Source: Segetibacter sp. (lineage in GTDB: Bacteria; Bacteroidota; Bacteroidia; Chitinophagales; Chitinophagaceae). Taken from it: a stretch of DNA of 10,077 nucleotides. The stretch spans positions 1 through 10,077 of the forward strand of contig JASLBT010000078.1 of NCBI GenBank assembly GCA_030146445.1, given 5' to 3'. Under the pieces are notes generated by a model, which saw nothing but the letters and a program-made list of their open reading frames with translations, had not been told where the DNA came from and ran no database searches. Below, one piece after another: positions 1-7,812 of the stretch (position 1 is its first letter; every line of letters starts with the position of its first letter). The position numbers and the translations under genes were made by a program.

Positions 1-3000
1 ATAAACGGGAAACCTGCAGGGAGGCAAACCGCTCAAGGCAGGATTTACGATTCAGGTCTCGACCAGTTTGGGCCACACTCGCGCATCATCAGCCCTTACC
101 AGGTACAAAGCGAATACAACTTTGTACGTGGCGGCGATCTCGACGAGTTGCGTATTTACGACAGGATGTTGTCAGATGAAAACATCGTGCAGCTTTCTAA
201 AAACCAGGTGCCCGAACAAATACCCCTGCTACACCGCGACCTGGATAACCGCATTTGGCGCGATGAATGGTGGACCAGGCATGGATGGAACCTGCCCAAC
301 GAAGCTCCTCAACTGTTGGTTTCTAAAAATGTGAGCATCAGGAAAGTGGAAGTACATAAAGTGGAAGATGTGAAACGCTGGAACTGGAAAGCCAACGATG
401 GCATTCGCGAAACCACCTGGCCTGGAGTATACAACATGTCGCGCCTGCCCGGTCGTTACGACTATTTTGTGCTGCCCGACTGGGACACTTACTCCACTTC
501 GGGCCAGTCGGTGAAATTTATATTACCGGACGAACCATGGAATCACGTGGAGGTATGGGGAACAGCATGGGGGCAACTGACATACGAAAAAGAACGACTT
601 TACGATACCACCTTTGCACTACGAAAACAGCACCAGGTCAAATCTTTTCATGGTGTCAACGAGGCAAAACAGGGTGGTACAATCCGGTTCGATAACGCAT
701 TACAGGAAGAGCCTATCGGTGAGCTTGGCGTTTATCACGTGCACACCGGCAGGGCCCCACAGAACCGTCCCGGCGAAACGTTTACACTTGCTCCCGCTGG
801 CGCTTCGTTGAACGATACGGCCTTAAATGAGCTTGCAGCTTTTATAAATGGACGGTATCCCGCTGATGAGCGTACGAAAATGATGGGTGTACCAAAGGGA
901 ACCCCTGCTTCGAAAGAAGTGGAAAAGGTAGCCGGCAAAAGTCTGCCCATTATCCACCTGATGATCCCTTATTCGAGCCCGCAAAACAGCGGACTCGATG
1001 GTGTTGAAATTGAACTCCCGGGTTTAAAAGTGAAGCCGACGCACAATGGTTTATTTCCGCTGAACATCCGCGTTAAGGATCCCTTGTGGCAAATGCGAGA
1101 CCTTGCCGATATCAGCTTTTCCGTAAAGCCCGGTGAGCCTCATACCTTATGGATCGATACCCGCGACCGCATCTTACCCGAAGGGCGTGCCCTGTACATT
1201 TCGATAGCAGGTGCAGCAGACCTCGGATCGGGATTTTTGAACGGCGCGCAGGTACGTTTGCTTTACAAAGCTAAAAGGGAGGCGCTTGCTGAACATGAAG
1301 CCGACCGCATCACCCAGGTTCGTGACCTTTATGGTTTCACAGTTGAAGAGCGGCCCAATACACCCCGGCTTAATCTTGCTAACCGGTTTTATGCCGACGA
1401 CAGCGACTTGCTGAAAGCAAACCCGGATCACTGGCTCGGTAAAGCTTACCGTTATGTGCTGTCGAACAACGTTAAGGACAGGCCCGAATATAAGATCGCT
1501 TTACCTCCGGCGGGAGTGCCCGAATGGGCGTTTCTCCAGGTCGAATACCTGCGGCATCTTGCGCGAATCGTTAACCACTATATCGACAACCGGCAAATAG
1601 CAAACGGCGAATTTGGTGGCGGACTATCCGATGACGACGACCTTACAAATATGTTTGCCGGAACAGCATTAATGGGTATTGAACCGGAAAAGACACTCCG
1701 GTCGCTACGCCTGATGATGACCGGTTTTTACGACCAGGAACGCGACCCATATCATTCGCCGTTACGACAAAGGAGCCTGCCTTTAATTACAAACGGGCTC
1801 GCGACCATCAACACCGATCTCCTGCATGCTTATGAAGATGGAGTAGAAGCAATCGGCCAGTTGCAGTTGCTCGACTATGGCAATCCTTTGCATATCAATC
1901 ATGGTATGGAAGTGGCCAAAAGAGTACTTAACGACGTGACGCAGATTAATTCCGCCGGGCATCGGCACTTCAGGTCGCGTTTTTATGGCGGTACTCAAAT
2001 GTCGAAGGACGAACCCTGGCAATGGTCGGGCGCTCATTCGTACCATATGCTGCATACGGCCTATTTGCTGGCACTTTACAACAGCAATCCACTATTACAG
2101 AAAATGATCGTTGAAGTTGCTGACGGCCTGCTGGCGCACACCGATGAAAATGGAAACGTGTACACCGAAATCAACTTTGATACCGACGAAGTACGCGGAA
2201 AAGCGGGTGCACAGAATACATGGCAGGTGTTTAAAGCAGCTTATGACATTACACGTGATGCCAAATACCTCAAGGCGGTGGGCGTTTCCAGGGGTACGGG
2301 CACCAACAGTTTCAACAAAGACAGCCTTGTAGCTAAGTATACCGAAAGGATCAGGGATCTGGGTGCCCGTGAATACATCAATACGCAGGGAACGGTTTGG
2401 ATAGACCGGGTAGTTGCCCCACATAACGACCTTCAAACCGACAGGTTGGGCGGGGTTGCCTTATGGCGTATCAATAACATTTACCCACAACATTACGTGG
2501 GTTGGAAAATGAATCACCCAGCCACTTTTGAAAGCCTAGGCCTTTTTATTGCTAAAGCAAACCCCTCAGCCATAAACATTATTGCTTATAATCTCGAACA
2601 AAGACCCGTAACAGCAAACATGACGTTATGGAACATCAAACCGGGCCGCTGGCGTATACACCAAGGCGTCGACGACAACGAAGACCAGCAATTCGATCAA
2701 TCACCCACAACAAGGATGGTTGATCTTGAAAGAGGCGACAGCATTGCTTTAGCGTTCCCGCCCCGGAAGAATTTGCTTGTTCAACTTCAGCTGGTTCAGG
2801 AAAACAAGATGGGCTATGATAAACGTGCGGATGTCGGCATCGGTACAACTGATGTGAAAATAAAAGGTAATGAGGTTGCCGTTCGTGTTTACAGTCTTGG
2901 CGCAATAGATGCACCTGCAACAACACTTAACATTAAAGATGCAAACGGGCTCATCGTTGCCACTGCTGATGTGCCCGCTATCAAAGCGCCGCTGAACCTT

Positions 3001-3129
3001 GTTCCACAGTGGACAGAACTAAAGATCAGGGTGCCCGCAGGTACAGACCTGGGCAAGGGAAGTGTTCAATTGGATCCCGGAAAAAAAATGCAACAGATCA
3101 CGCGCTTGAACGACCATTTTAAATGGTAG
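1..3129 (+). CDS. Large LamG / alpha-toroid / CARDB-like multidomain protein, putative carbohydrate-active enzyme (5' end missing)
   Basis: The frame is open from base 1 to the TAG at 3127-3129 (1042 codons), so the gene starts before the window. A start at TTG 148 would be false: that codon is the leucine inside a LamG closing motif (GDLDELRIYDRMLSDENI, residues 45-62, window numbering). Residues 1-62 are the end of a LamG/concanavalin-like domain. Residues about 100-430 look beta-rich and aromatic. Residues about 440-790 look alpha-helical, like an (alpha/alpha) toroid, with GEFGGGLSDDDDLTN (536-550), GHRHFRSRFYGG (653-664) and WSGAHSYHML (675-684), whose His, Arg and Tyr are candidate catalytic residues. 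A beta-sandwich with a GTVWIDRVV stretch near residue 800 follows. Residues about 938-1040 resemble a CARDB adhesion-type domain. No type IX secretion tail is seen. This toroid plus beta-sandwich order recalls polysaccharide lyases and some glycoside hydrolases, and the nearby SusC/D pair supports a glycan role. I cannot name a family, and the enzyme activity is inference. Confidence 0.85.
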   Translation: MNGKPAGRQTAQGRIYDSGLDQFGPHSRIISPYQVQSEYNFVRGGDLDELRIYDRMLSDENIVQLSKNQVPEQIPLLHRDLDNRIWRDEWWTRHGWNLPNEAPQLLVSKNVSIRKVEVHKVEDVKRWNWKANDGIRETTWPGVYNMSRLPGRYDYFVLPDWDTYSTSGQSVKFILPDEPWNHVEVWGTAWGQLTYEKERLYDTTFALRKQHQVKSFHGVNEAKQGGTIRFDNALQEEPIGELGVYHVHTGRAPQNRPGETFTLAPAGASLNDTALNELAAFINGRYPADERTKMMGVPKGTPASKEVEKVAGKSLPIIHLMIPYSSPQNSGLDGVEIELPGLKVKPTHNGLFPLNIRVKDPLWQMRDLADISFSVKPGEPHTLWIDTRDRILPEGRALYISIAGAADLGSGFLNGAQVRLLYKAKREALAEHEADRITQVRDLYGFTVEERPNTPRLNLANRFYADDSDLLKANPDHWLGKAYRYVLSNNVKDRPEYKIALPPAGVPEWAFLQVEYLRHLARIVNHYIDNRQIANGEFGGGLSDDDDLTNMFAGTALMGIEPEKTLRSLRLMMTGFYDQERDPYHSPLRQRSLPLITNGLATINTDLLHAYEDGVEAIGQLQLLDYGNPLHINHGMEVAKRVLNDVTQINSAGHRHFRSRFYGGTQMSKDEPWQWSGAHSYHMLHTAYLLALYNSNPLLQKMIVEVADGLLAHTDENGNVYTEINFDTDEVRGKAGAQNTWQVFKAAYDITRDAKYLKAVGVSRGTGTNSFNKDSLVAKYTERIRDLGAREYINTQGTVWIDRVVAPHNDLQTDRLGGVALWRINNIYPQHYVGWKMNHPATFESLGLFIAKANPSAINIIAYNLEQRPVTANMTLWNIKPGRWRIHQGVDDNEDQQFDQSPTTRMVDLERGDSIALAFPPRKNLLVQLQLVQENKMGYDKRADVGIGTTDVKIKGNEVAVRVYSLGAIDAPATTLNIKDANGLIVATADVPAIKAPLNLVPQWTELKIRVPAGTDLGKGSVQLDPGKKMQQITRLNDHFKW

Positions 3130-3271
3130 TTGTTGGAACGATGTAGCAACTTATTCAATAGGGGGTTTAAGTAACCATAAACGAAATCAGGAACAGGAAA
3201 AATCACCGGAACCTCCTGCTATCGCATTACTATCTTTCTATTCAACAAAAAGAAGAAAACCAGGAAGACAT
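3130..3271 (+). other. Short intergenic gap before the LamG gene
   Basis: This 142-base gap holds no convincing terminator: no stable hairpin followed by a T run was found. TATCTTTC at 3231-3238 matches seven of eight positions of the Bacteroidota -7 consensus TAnnTTTG, but I see no good TTTG partner about 20 bases upstream, so it is a weak promoter candidate. AGGAAGA at 3262-3268 is a purine-rich possible ribosome binding site just before the ATG at 3272. Read-through transcription from the large upstream gene is therefore plausible. Confidence 0.3.
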
Positions 3272-3982
3272 ATGAACTTAAAACAACAGCCAAAACTGAA
3301 GCTCTACTTATTGAGCTTAATTGGTGCAGGAACTTTTTGCCTGATTTGGATCAGCTTGATTTCTGCCAAAGGCATCACGGACCCTGCTCAAACCATAACA
3401 TGGAAACTTCATAGTACGGGCAAAGTCGGCACTTTCAAGCCAGTTGTATTGGGCAAGCCGTTGGTGAAAAAAAACCCTGGTGGAACTGCGATATTTTTCA
3501 ACGGTGTTAACGACGGGCTCATTTTCCCGGCCATACCAATCGAAGGTTGGACACGTTTCACCATCGAAGCCCTCTTTAATCCCGCTGCTGATGGCCCGTC
3601 AGCACCGCGGTTTATGCACTTTGAAGACAAGGATGGTAACCGGGGTACAATGGAAATTCGCGTCACTCCGGGAGGAACATGGTACCTCGACACTTTTTTA
3701 AAAAATGGCAAAACCAATAAGGGGCTTACTTTGATCGATTCAACAATTCTGCATCCAGCCGGCAAGTGGTACTGGGCTGCGCTGGTTTATGATGGAAAGA
3801 AAATGACCAGTTATGTAGACGGGCGGAAAGAACTTGAAGGAGAGGTGAACTTTGTGCCCGTCTCCGCAGGTCAGCTTGCACTTGGGGTTCGTTTGAATAA
3901 AGTAAACTGGTTCAAGGGGCAAATAAAGGAGATCCGCTTTCATCCCGCAGCTCTCGACCAAATGGCACTACAGCGCCAGTAA
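3272..3982 (+). CDS. Exported stand-alone LamG-like jellyroll protein
   Basis: This encodes 236 residues. A basic N-terminus (KQQPKLK) and a hydrophobic stretch at residues 11-31 form a Sec signal peptide or a single membrane anchor; the cysteine at 23 sits in GTFC, which is not a good lipobox. The rest is one concanavalin A-like/LamG jellyroll. Visible family features are AIFFNGVNDGL, the strand FTIEALFNP, RFMHFEDKDG, WYLDTF, HPAGKWYWAALVYDGKKMTSYVDG and the closing GQIKEIRFHPAAL. The length fits a complete single-domain protein. The start is supported by AGGAAGA just upstream and by the signal sequence directly following it. Such domains bind sugars or act as structural partners; no glycosidase active-site motif is recognisable. 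It lies between a larger LamG-containing protein and the SusC/D pair, so a glycan-binding accessory role in the same locus is the best inference. Alternatively it could be an unrecognised small hydrolase or lyase. Confidence 0.85.
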   Translation: MNLKQQPKLKLYLLSLIGAGTFCLIWISLISAKGITDPAQTITWKLHSTGKVGTFKPVVLGKPLVKKNPGGTAIFFNGVNDGLIFPAIPIEGWTRFTIEALFNPAADGPSAPRFMHFEDKDGNRGTMEIRVTPGGTWYLDTFLKNGKTNKGLTLIDSTILHPAGKWYWAALVYDGKKMTSYVDGRKELEGEVNFVPVSAGQLALGVRLNKVNWFKGQIKEIRFHPAALDQMALQRQ

Positions 3983-4433
3983 TCACAGCAAAAGCCCCCG
4001 ACCTGGCTCTTATACTCCTTTTCGATATTTTTTGGCCGCCAGCTACAGTGCCTTGAAGGATCTTTGGTTGCGACGCTCCGTTTTGTCTTTTGGTACTTTG
4101 TGGTGCGGTACAGCCAACGGAATGCTGCTCTTTATTACCGGAGATATTATGAATTCCTCTTAGATGTCGCAACGGAATACCCCATTCATCAAAACATTTT
4201 ACGAGCCTGAGTTCTAAACCTGAGCCTTGGTTTCAGTAAGCACGTTTGCCGTTGCAGTATGATGGTACAACGGCACCATCCTTTGTACGATTCGGGTTTG
4301 GCTTATTAGCTGATTTTGAATGCACTTCGGGAACGATTGCGTAGGTTTAATCGGCGTTTAATTAAACTATCTTAATGTTTGCTTAGCTTGTATCCAATTA
4401 GACCCTTCACGATTTAAAACTTTTGTAAGCTGT
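3983..4433. other. 451-base gene-free region upstream of the SusC-like gene, probable control region
   Basis: No convincing coding frame was found on either strand. One plus-strand ATG at 4164 opens only 17 codons, and a minus-strand frame across 3912-4172 overlaps the end of the LamG gene and has no recognisable protein features. A likely promoter region lies in the A/T-rich 4341-4425. TTAATGTTTG at 4372-4381 resembles the Bacteroidota -7 element TAnnTTTG but has one extra base between TA and TTTG, and the upstream -33 element is weak, so the exact promoter is unsure. A small hairpin (AAACC/GGTTT, 4216-4233) and an inverted-repeat cluster (4247-4288) are present. No T-rich terminator was seen after the LamG gene. 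The size suggests that the SusC/D genes have their own promoter and possibly a regulated leader. Confidence 0.45.
4247..4288 (+). repeat. Cluster of overlapping inverted repeats upstream of the SusC-like gene
   Basis: Three inverted repeats overlap within 42 bases. TGCCGTTG (4247-4254) pairs with CAACGGCA (4268-4275). GATGGT (4261-4266) pairs with ACCATC (4275-4280). GTACAA (4265-4270) pairs with TTGTAC (4283-4288). They cannot all form at once in RNA, so they could be alternative folds, or one could be a two-fold DNA operator. No T run follows, so this is not an ordinary terminator. The cluster is about 150 bases before the SusC-like start codon. Arms of 6-8 bases can arise by chance, so function is unproven. 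Confidence 0.35.
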
Positions 4434-7400
4434 ATGAACATTAATGCTACTCCTCGGGCGTGCGCCCTCCTGCGCATTACTATGGGATTACTTATGGGAA
4501 TCCTGGTTTTAACCCCGAACATTTCATTTACACAGGAGCTGGTAAATATTACCGGTACGATCTCCGACGGTAGAACGAATGCCCCGTTACCCGATGTGTC
4601 GGTTATTGTAAAAGGTTCGGGAACTGGTGCGAAAACGGGCGCCAATGGTGAATATTCAATTCGTGCAAAAAAAGGCGACGTACTCGTATTTTCTTTCGCC
4701 GGTTATGAGACTTACGAAGTGCCTGTTGAGAATGTGCGAAGCATCAACTACACTTTAAAAGAAAACACCTCGAAACTGGAGGAAGTAGTTGTAATTGGTT
4801 ATGGAAGTGTAAGACGTAAAGACCTTACCGGGTCCGTTGCGTCTGTTTCGGGACGGCAGATCGCCGCAGTACCTGTTGCAAATGCGGCACAAGCGTTACA
4901 GGGAAAAATACCCGGTGTTAATGTAACCACGCAGGATGGCCGGCCAGACGCATCAGTTTCTATCCGGGTACGTGGTGGTGGTTCTATCTCCCAAAGTAAT
5001 GAACCTTTGTATATCGTTGACGGGTTCCCGGTTAGTTCGATAAATGATATTCCGCCAAACCAGATTGAAAGTATTGATGTTTTAAAAGACGCTTCCTCTA
5101 CAGCGATATATGGCGCGAGGGGTGCAAATGGGGTTATCATCGTAACAACCAAAAGTGGTAAAAGTGGTAAGCTAACGATCAGCTACGATAACTTCGTTCA
5201 GCTCAATGAACCTACCAAGTACCTCGAAACAATGAGCGCCTATGATTATATAGCCTACAATTGGGCGTACTCAAAGGCCATCACCGACAACTATGCAAGA
5301 GCATGGGAAATGCTGTGGGGCATCGGTAGCTCAGCGGTTACTTACAATAATCCTGAAGGCATAGATTACTACAAGAATGTAAAAGCAACAAATTACTCGA
5401 GAGAAGCCTACGGACGTTCCGTTTCGCACAACCATAACCTGAGTATCAGTAATGGAAATGCCAAAACCAAATACATGCTTACTGCGAGTCTGACCGATAA
5501 TCAGGGCATGAAAATCAATTCGTATTTCAAACGGGCAAACGCAGCTTTTAAACTTGATCAGAAGCTAACCAATAAACTTAATTTATCATTCGATACCCGT
5601 TTTACAAGCATCGAGAGAATGGGAAATGAAGGGACAACAAACGGTAAGGGTTCCATCTTATCGTCTTCGTACCAGTTCAGGCCCATTGCAACTGCGGATG
5701 TACGTGGTGAACTTGATGATAGGAAGAATACGCAGCTTGGTCTGTACGACCGTGTTTTGCAAGACATCTACAATCCGGTTGAATTAATGAGAGACTTCTT
5801 TCCAGCTGGTAAGGAGCGGTCTATCCGTTCAAACGCTTCTTTAACGTGGACGATAGTTAGAGGATTAAGCGCCAGGTCAGAATTTGGTTACAACCTGTTC
5901 TGGAACCGTGCTAAAACATGGTCCGGTGCAACATTTAACAATTACCTCGATGCTGCAGGTAATAAGACCTTTGCCGGGAATGCATCGATCTCCACGAGCG
6001 AAGGTTGGCAGTATCGGTGGGTGAACACCTTAAATTACCAGGTCGCAGGCTTAGGAAGCGCACACAATCTTAGCGTTGTAGTAGGCCAGGAAATCAATAA
6101 TTCGCATGCAGAAGGCACATCGATGTTTGGTAACCGGTACCCCGTATCATTTACCAGGGAGCGCGCTTTTGCCACTATGGATCAATACCTCGGGGGTACA
6201 TCAAACCAGAACTTTGGTTTTAGCTCAAACGCCGCATTCCCAAATAGGTTACAGTCCTACTTCGGACGTGTGAACTACACCTTGCTCGACAAGTATCTTT
6301 TCACAGCAACACTCCGGTCCGACGGATCATCGAGGTTTGCACCCGAAAATCGCTGGGCATATTTCCCGGCAGCAGCAGTAGCCTGGAGAATGAGCAGCGA
6401 ATCTTTTCTCAAAGATGTTTCCTGGTTAGATAACCTGAAACTACGCGCCTCTTATGGTTCAGTTGGTAACGATGGTATCAGTCCCAGCCTGTGGCAAACT
6501 ATATGGAACTCAAGTGGTCTTACCGGGTATTCCATCAACGAGGCCAGGCAGCCAGCATATGCACCAGCATCAACACTGGCTAACCCGAACCTGAAATGGG
6601 AAACAACCATTACCCGTAACCTCGGCCTGGATTTCGCTGTTTTGGACAATAGGATCTCGGGAAGCGTTGAAGTTTATAAAAACACAACGAAAGACCTGCT
6701 TATGTTAACTCCTCCGCCAGCCATCACGGGTTTCACAGGCACTTACGAGAATATCGCGAGGACCAGCAATCAAGGGCTTGAACTTTCACTTGCCGGCGAC
6801 CTGGTTCGCAGCAAAGATTTCAACCTGAGCGCCAGTCTTAATGTCGCTTTCAACAGGGGTAGGATCGATGAACTTGCACCGGGTGTAAATGGTCTGTATA
6901 GGTCAAATTGGGGTTCTACCATGACACAACCTAACACAGGTGATTATGTATTGCAGGTAGGCAAACCTGTCGGCCAGGTGCGCGGCTATACTTACGATGG
7001 TTGGTACACCACTGATGATTTTACTTACGCAAATGGTGTTTATACATTAAATAAGTCAAAAGGGATTGCCGACATTGGTGCAGGTATTCTTGGTACCGTA
7101 TATGGCACCAACAGCAACAAGCCCGCGGGCCAGGTGGCTTACCCCGGCGTCATCAAGTTTAAGGATATGAATGGCGATGGTGTTGTCAACGAAAAAGATG
7201 TAACCGTCATCGGCGACATGAATCCTAAACACATCGGCGGATTTAGCCTGAATGCATCCTACAAACATCTCGACTTTGCCGCAAACTTTAACTGGAGCTA
7301 TGGCAACAAACTGTATAACGCAAACTACCTCGCAGCCTTTTACGGAAGCAAGGAAGACGGTCTTTATAAAAACCGGCTTGATTATCTGTCCGGCTCCTAC

Positions 7401-7793
7401 AAGATCTACGATATACAAAACGGTGATCTCGTAAAGGTAACAGAGCCCGAAAAGTTGAATGCGCTAAATGCAAATGCAACTACTTTTCTACCTTTTCATG
7501 AAAACCCCGTTGTATCTACACTCGGTATCGAAGACGGTTCGTTCCTTCGTTTAAACACCATAACATTGGGCTACAGTTTACCTGAAAGCATGCTCGAAAA
7601 AATTCATATCACAAGATTGCGTTTCTTCGGTTCCATATACAACGCTTTAACAATCACAAATTACAAAGGACTCGATCCGGAGGTGAATGCGAATACCAGC
7701 CAGGGGGGTGCACAATACCCTACGACCGGTCTTGATTGGGGTGCCTATCCCCGTGCCCGGTCATTCACTGTGGGCTTGAACTTAGAATTCTAA
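4434..7793 (+). CDS. SusC/RagA-family TonB-linked outer membrane transporter
   Basis: This is a TonB-dependent outer membrane beta-barrel that, with its SusD partner, imports oligosaccharides (or sometimes peptides) into the periplasm. It has 1119 residues. A signal peptide spans residues 1 to about 34; an internal Met17 (4482) is an alternative start that would still leave a shorter signal. Residues 37-108 form a CarboxypepD_reg-like domain (GTISDGRTNAPLPDVSV, FSFAGYET). The SusC hallmark LEEVVVIGYGSVRRKDLTGSV (115-135) leads into the plug, with NEPLYIVDGFPV (189-200), DVLKDASSTAIYGARGANG and VIIVTTKSGKSGK up to about 245. The barrel follows, containing the common D-M-N-G-D-G-V-V-N-E-K-D calcium-loop-like segment (911-922), and ends with an aromatic residue (NLEF). 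There is no STN domain between the signal and the CarboxypepD domain, so direct anti-sigma signalling through this protein is not expected. The substrate is unknown. It is co-transcribed with the next gene, 19 bases away. Confidence 0.97.
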   Translation: MNINATPRACALLRITMGLLMGILVLTPNISFTQELVNITGTISDGRTNAPLPDVSVIVKGSGTGAKTGANGEYSIRAKKGDVLVFSFAGYETYEVPVENVRSINYTLKENTSKLEEVVVIGYGSVRRKDLTGSVASVSGRQIAAVPVANAAQALQGKIPGVNVTTQDGRPDASVSIRVRGGGSISQSNEPLYIVDGFPVSSINDIPPNQIESIDVLKDASSTAIYGARGANGVIIVTTKSGKSGKLTISYDNFVQLNEPTKYLETMSAYDYIAYNWAYSKAITDNYARAWEMLWGIGSSAVTYNNPEGIDYYKNVKATNYSREAYGRSVSHNHNLSISNGNAKTKYMLTASLTDNQGMKINSYFKRANAAFKLDQKLTNKLNLSFDTRFTSIERMGNEGTTNGKGSILSSSYQFRPIATADVRGELDDRKNTQLGLYDRVLQDIYNPVELMRDFFPAGKERSIRSNASLTWTIVRGLSARSEFGYNLFWNRAKTWSGATFNNYLDAAGNKTFAGNASISTSEGWQYRWVNTLNYQVAGLGSAHNLSVVVGQEINNSHAEGTSMFGNRYPVSFTRERAFATMDQYLGGTSNQNFGFSSNAAFPNRLQSYFGRVNYTLLDKYLFTATLRSDGSSRFAPENRWAYFPAAAVAWRMSSESFLKDVSWLDNLKLRASYGSVGNDGISPSLWQTIWNSSGLTGYSINEARQPAYAPASTLANPNLKWETTITRNLGLDFAVLDNRISGSVEVYKNTTKDLLMLTPPPAITGFTGTYENIARTSNQGLELSLAGDLVRSKDFNLSASLNVAFNRGRIDELAPGVNGLYRSNWGSTMTQPNTGDYVLQVGKPVGQVRGYTYDGWYTTDDFTYANGVYTLNKSKGIADIGAGILGTVYGTNSNKPAGQVAYPGVIKFKDMNGDGVVNEKDVTVIGDMNPKHIGGFSLNASYKHLDFAANFNWSYGNKLYNANYLAAFYGSKEDGLYKNRLDYLSGSYKIYDIQNGDLVKVTEPEKLNALNANATTFLPFHENPVVSTLGIEDGSFLRLNTITLGYSLPESMLEKIHITRLRFFGSIYNALTITNYKGLDPEVNANTSQGGAQYPTTGLDWGAYPRARSFTVGLNLEF

Positions 7794-7812
7794 ACCTCCT
7801 TAAATTATTGCC

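Noticed and set aside
3113..3127. Near-perfect palindrome ACCATTT-T-AAATGGT spanning the stop codon of the large gene
   Set aside because: The arms are only seven bases and largely A/T, most of it is coding sequence, and no T run follows, so neither a terminator nor an operator is supported.
3912..4172. Minus-strand 86-codon reading frame across the end of the LamG gene and the gap
   Set aside because: It overlaps a convincing gene on the other strand and shows no protein family features.
4164..4217. Seventeen-codon plus-strand reading frame in the intergenic region ending EPEF-stop
   Set aside because: It is too short, has no ribosome binding site or recognisable motif, and is preceded directly by a stop codon. 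Its resemblance to the SusC end (shared TTCTAAACCT) is short enough to be chance.
4372..4381. TTAATGTTTG as a definite Bacteroidota promoter -7 element
   Set aside because: It has three rather than two bases between TA and TTTG and lacks a clear -33 partner, so it is mentioned only as a weak candidate.
4799..5152. Minus-strand 117-codon reading frame inside the SusC plug region
   Set aside because: It lies entirely opposite highly conserved SusC coding sequence, so it is a shadow frame.
7164..7199. D-M-N-G-D-G-V-V-N-E-K-D segment as a dockerin or EF-hand domain in the SusC protein
   Set aside because: This loop is a routine feature of SusC-family barrels and does not indicate a cellulosome-type dockerin.
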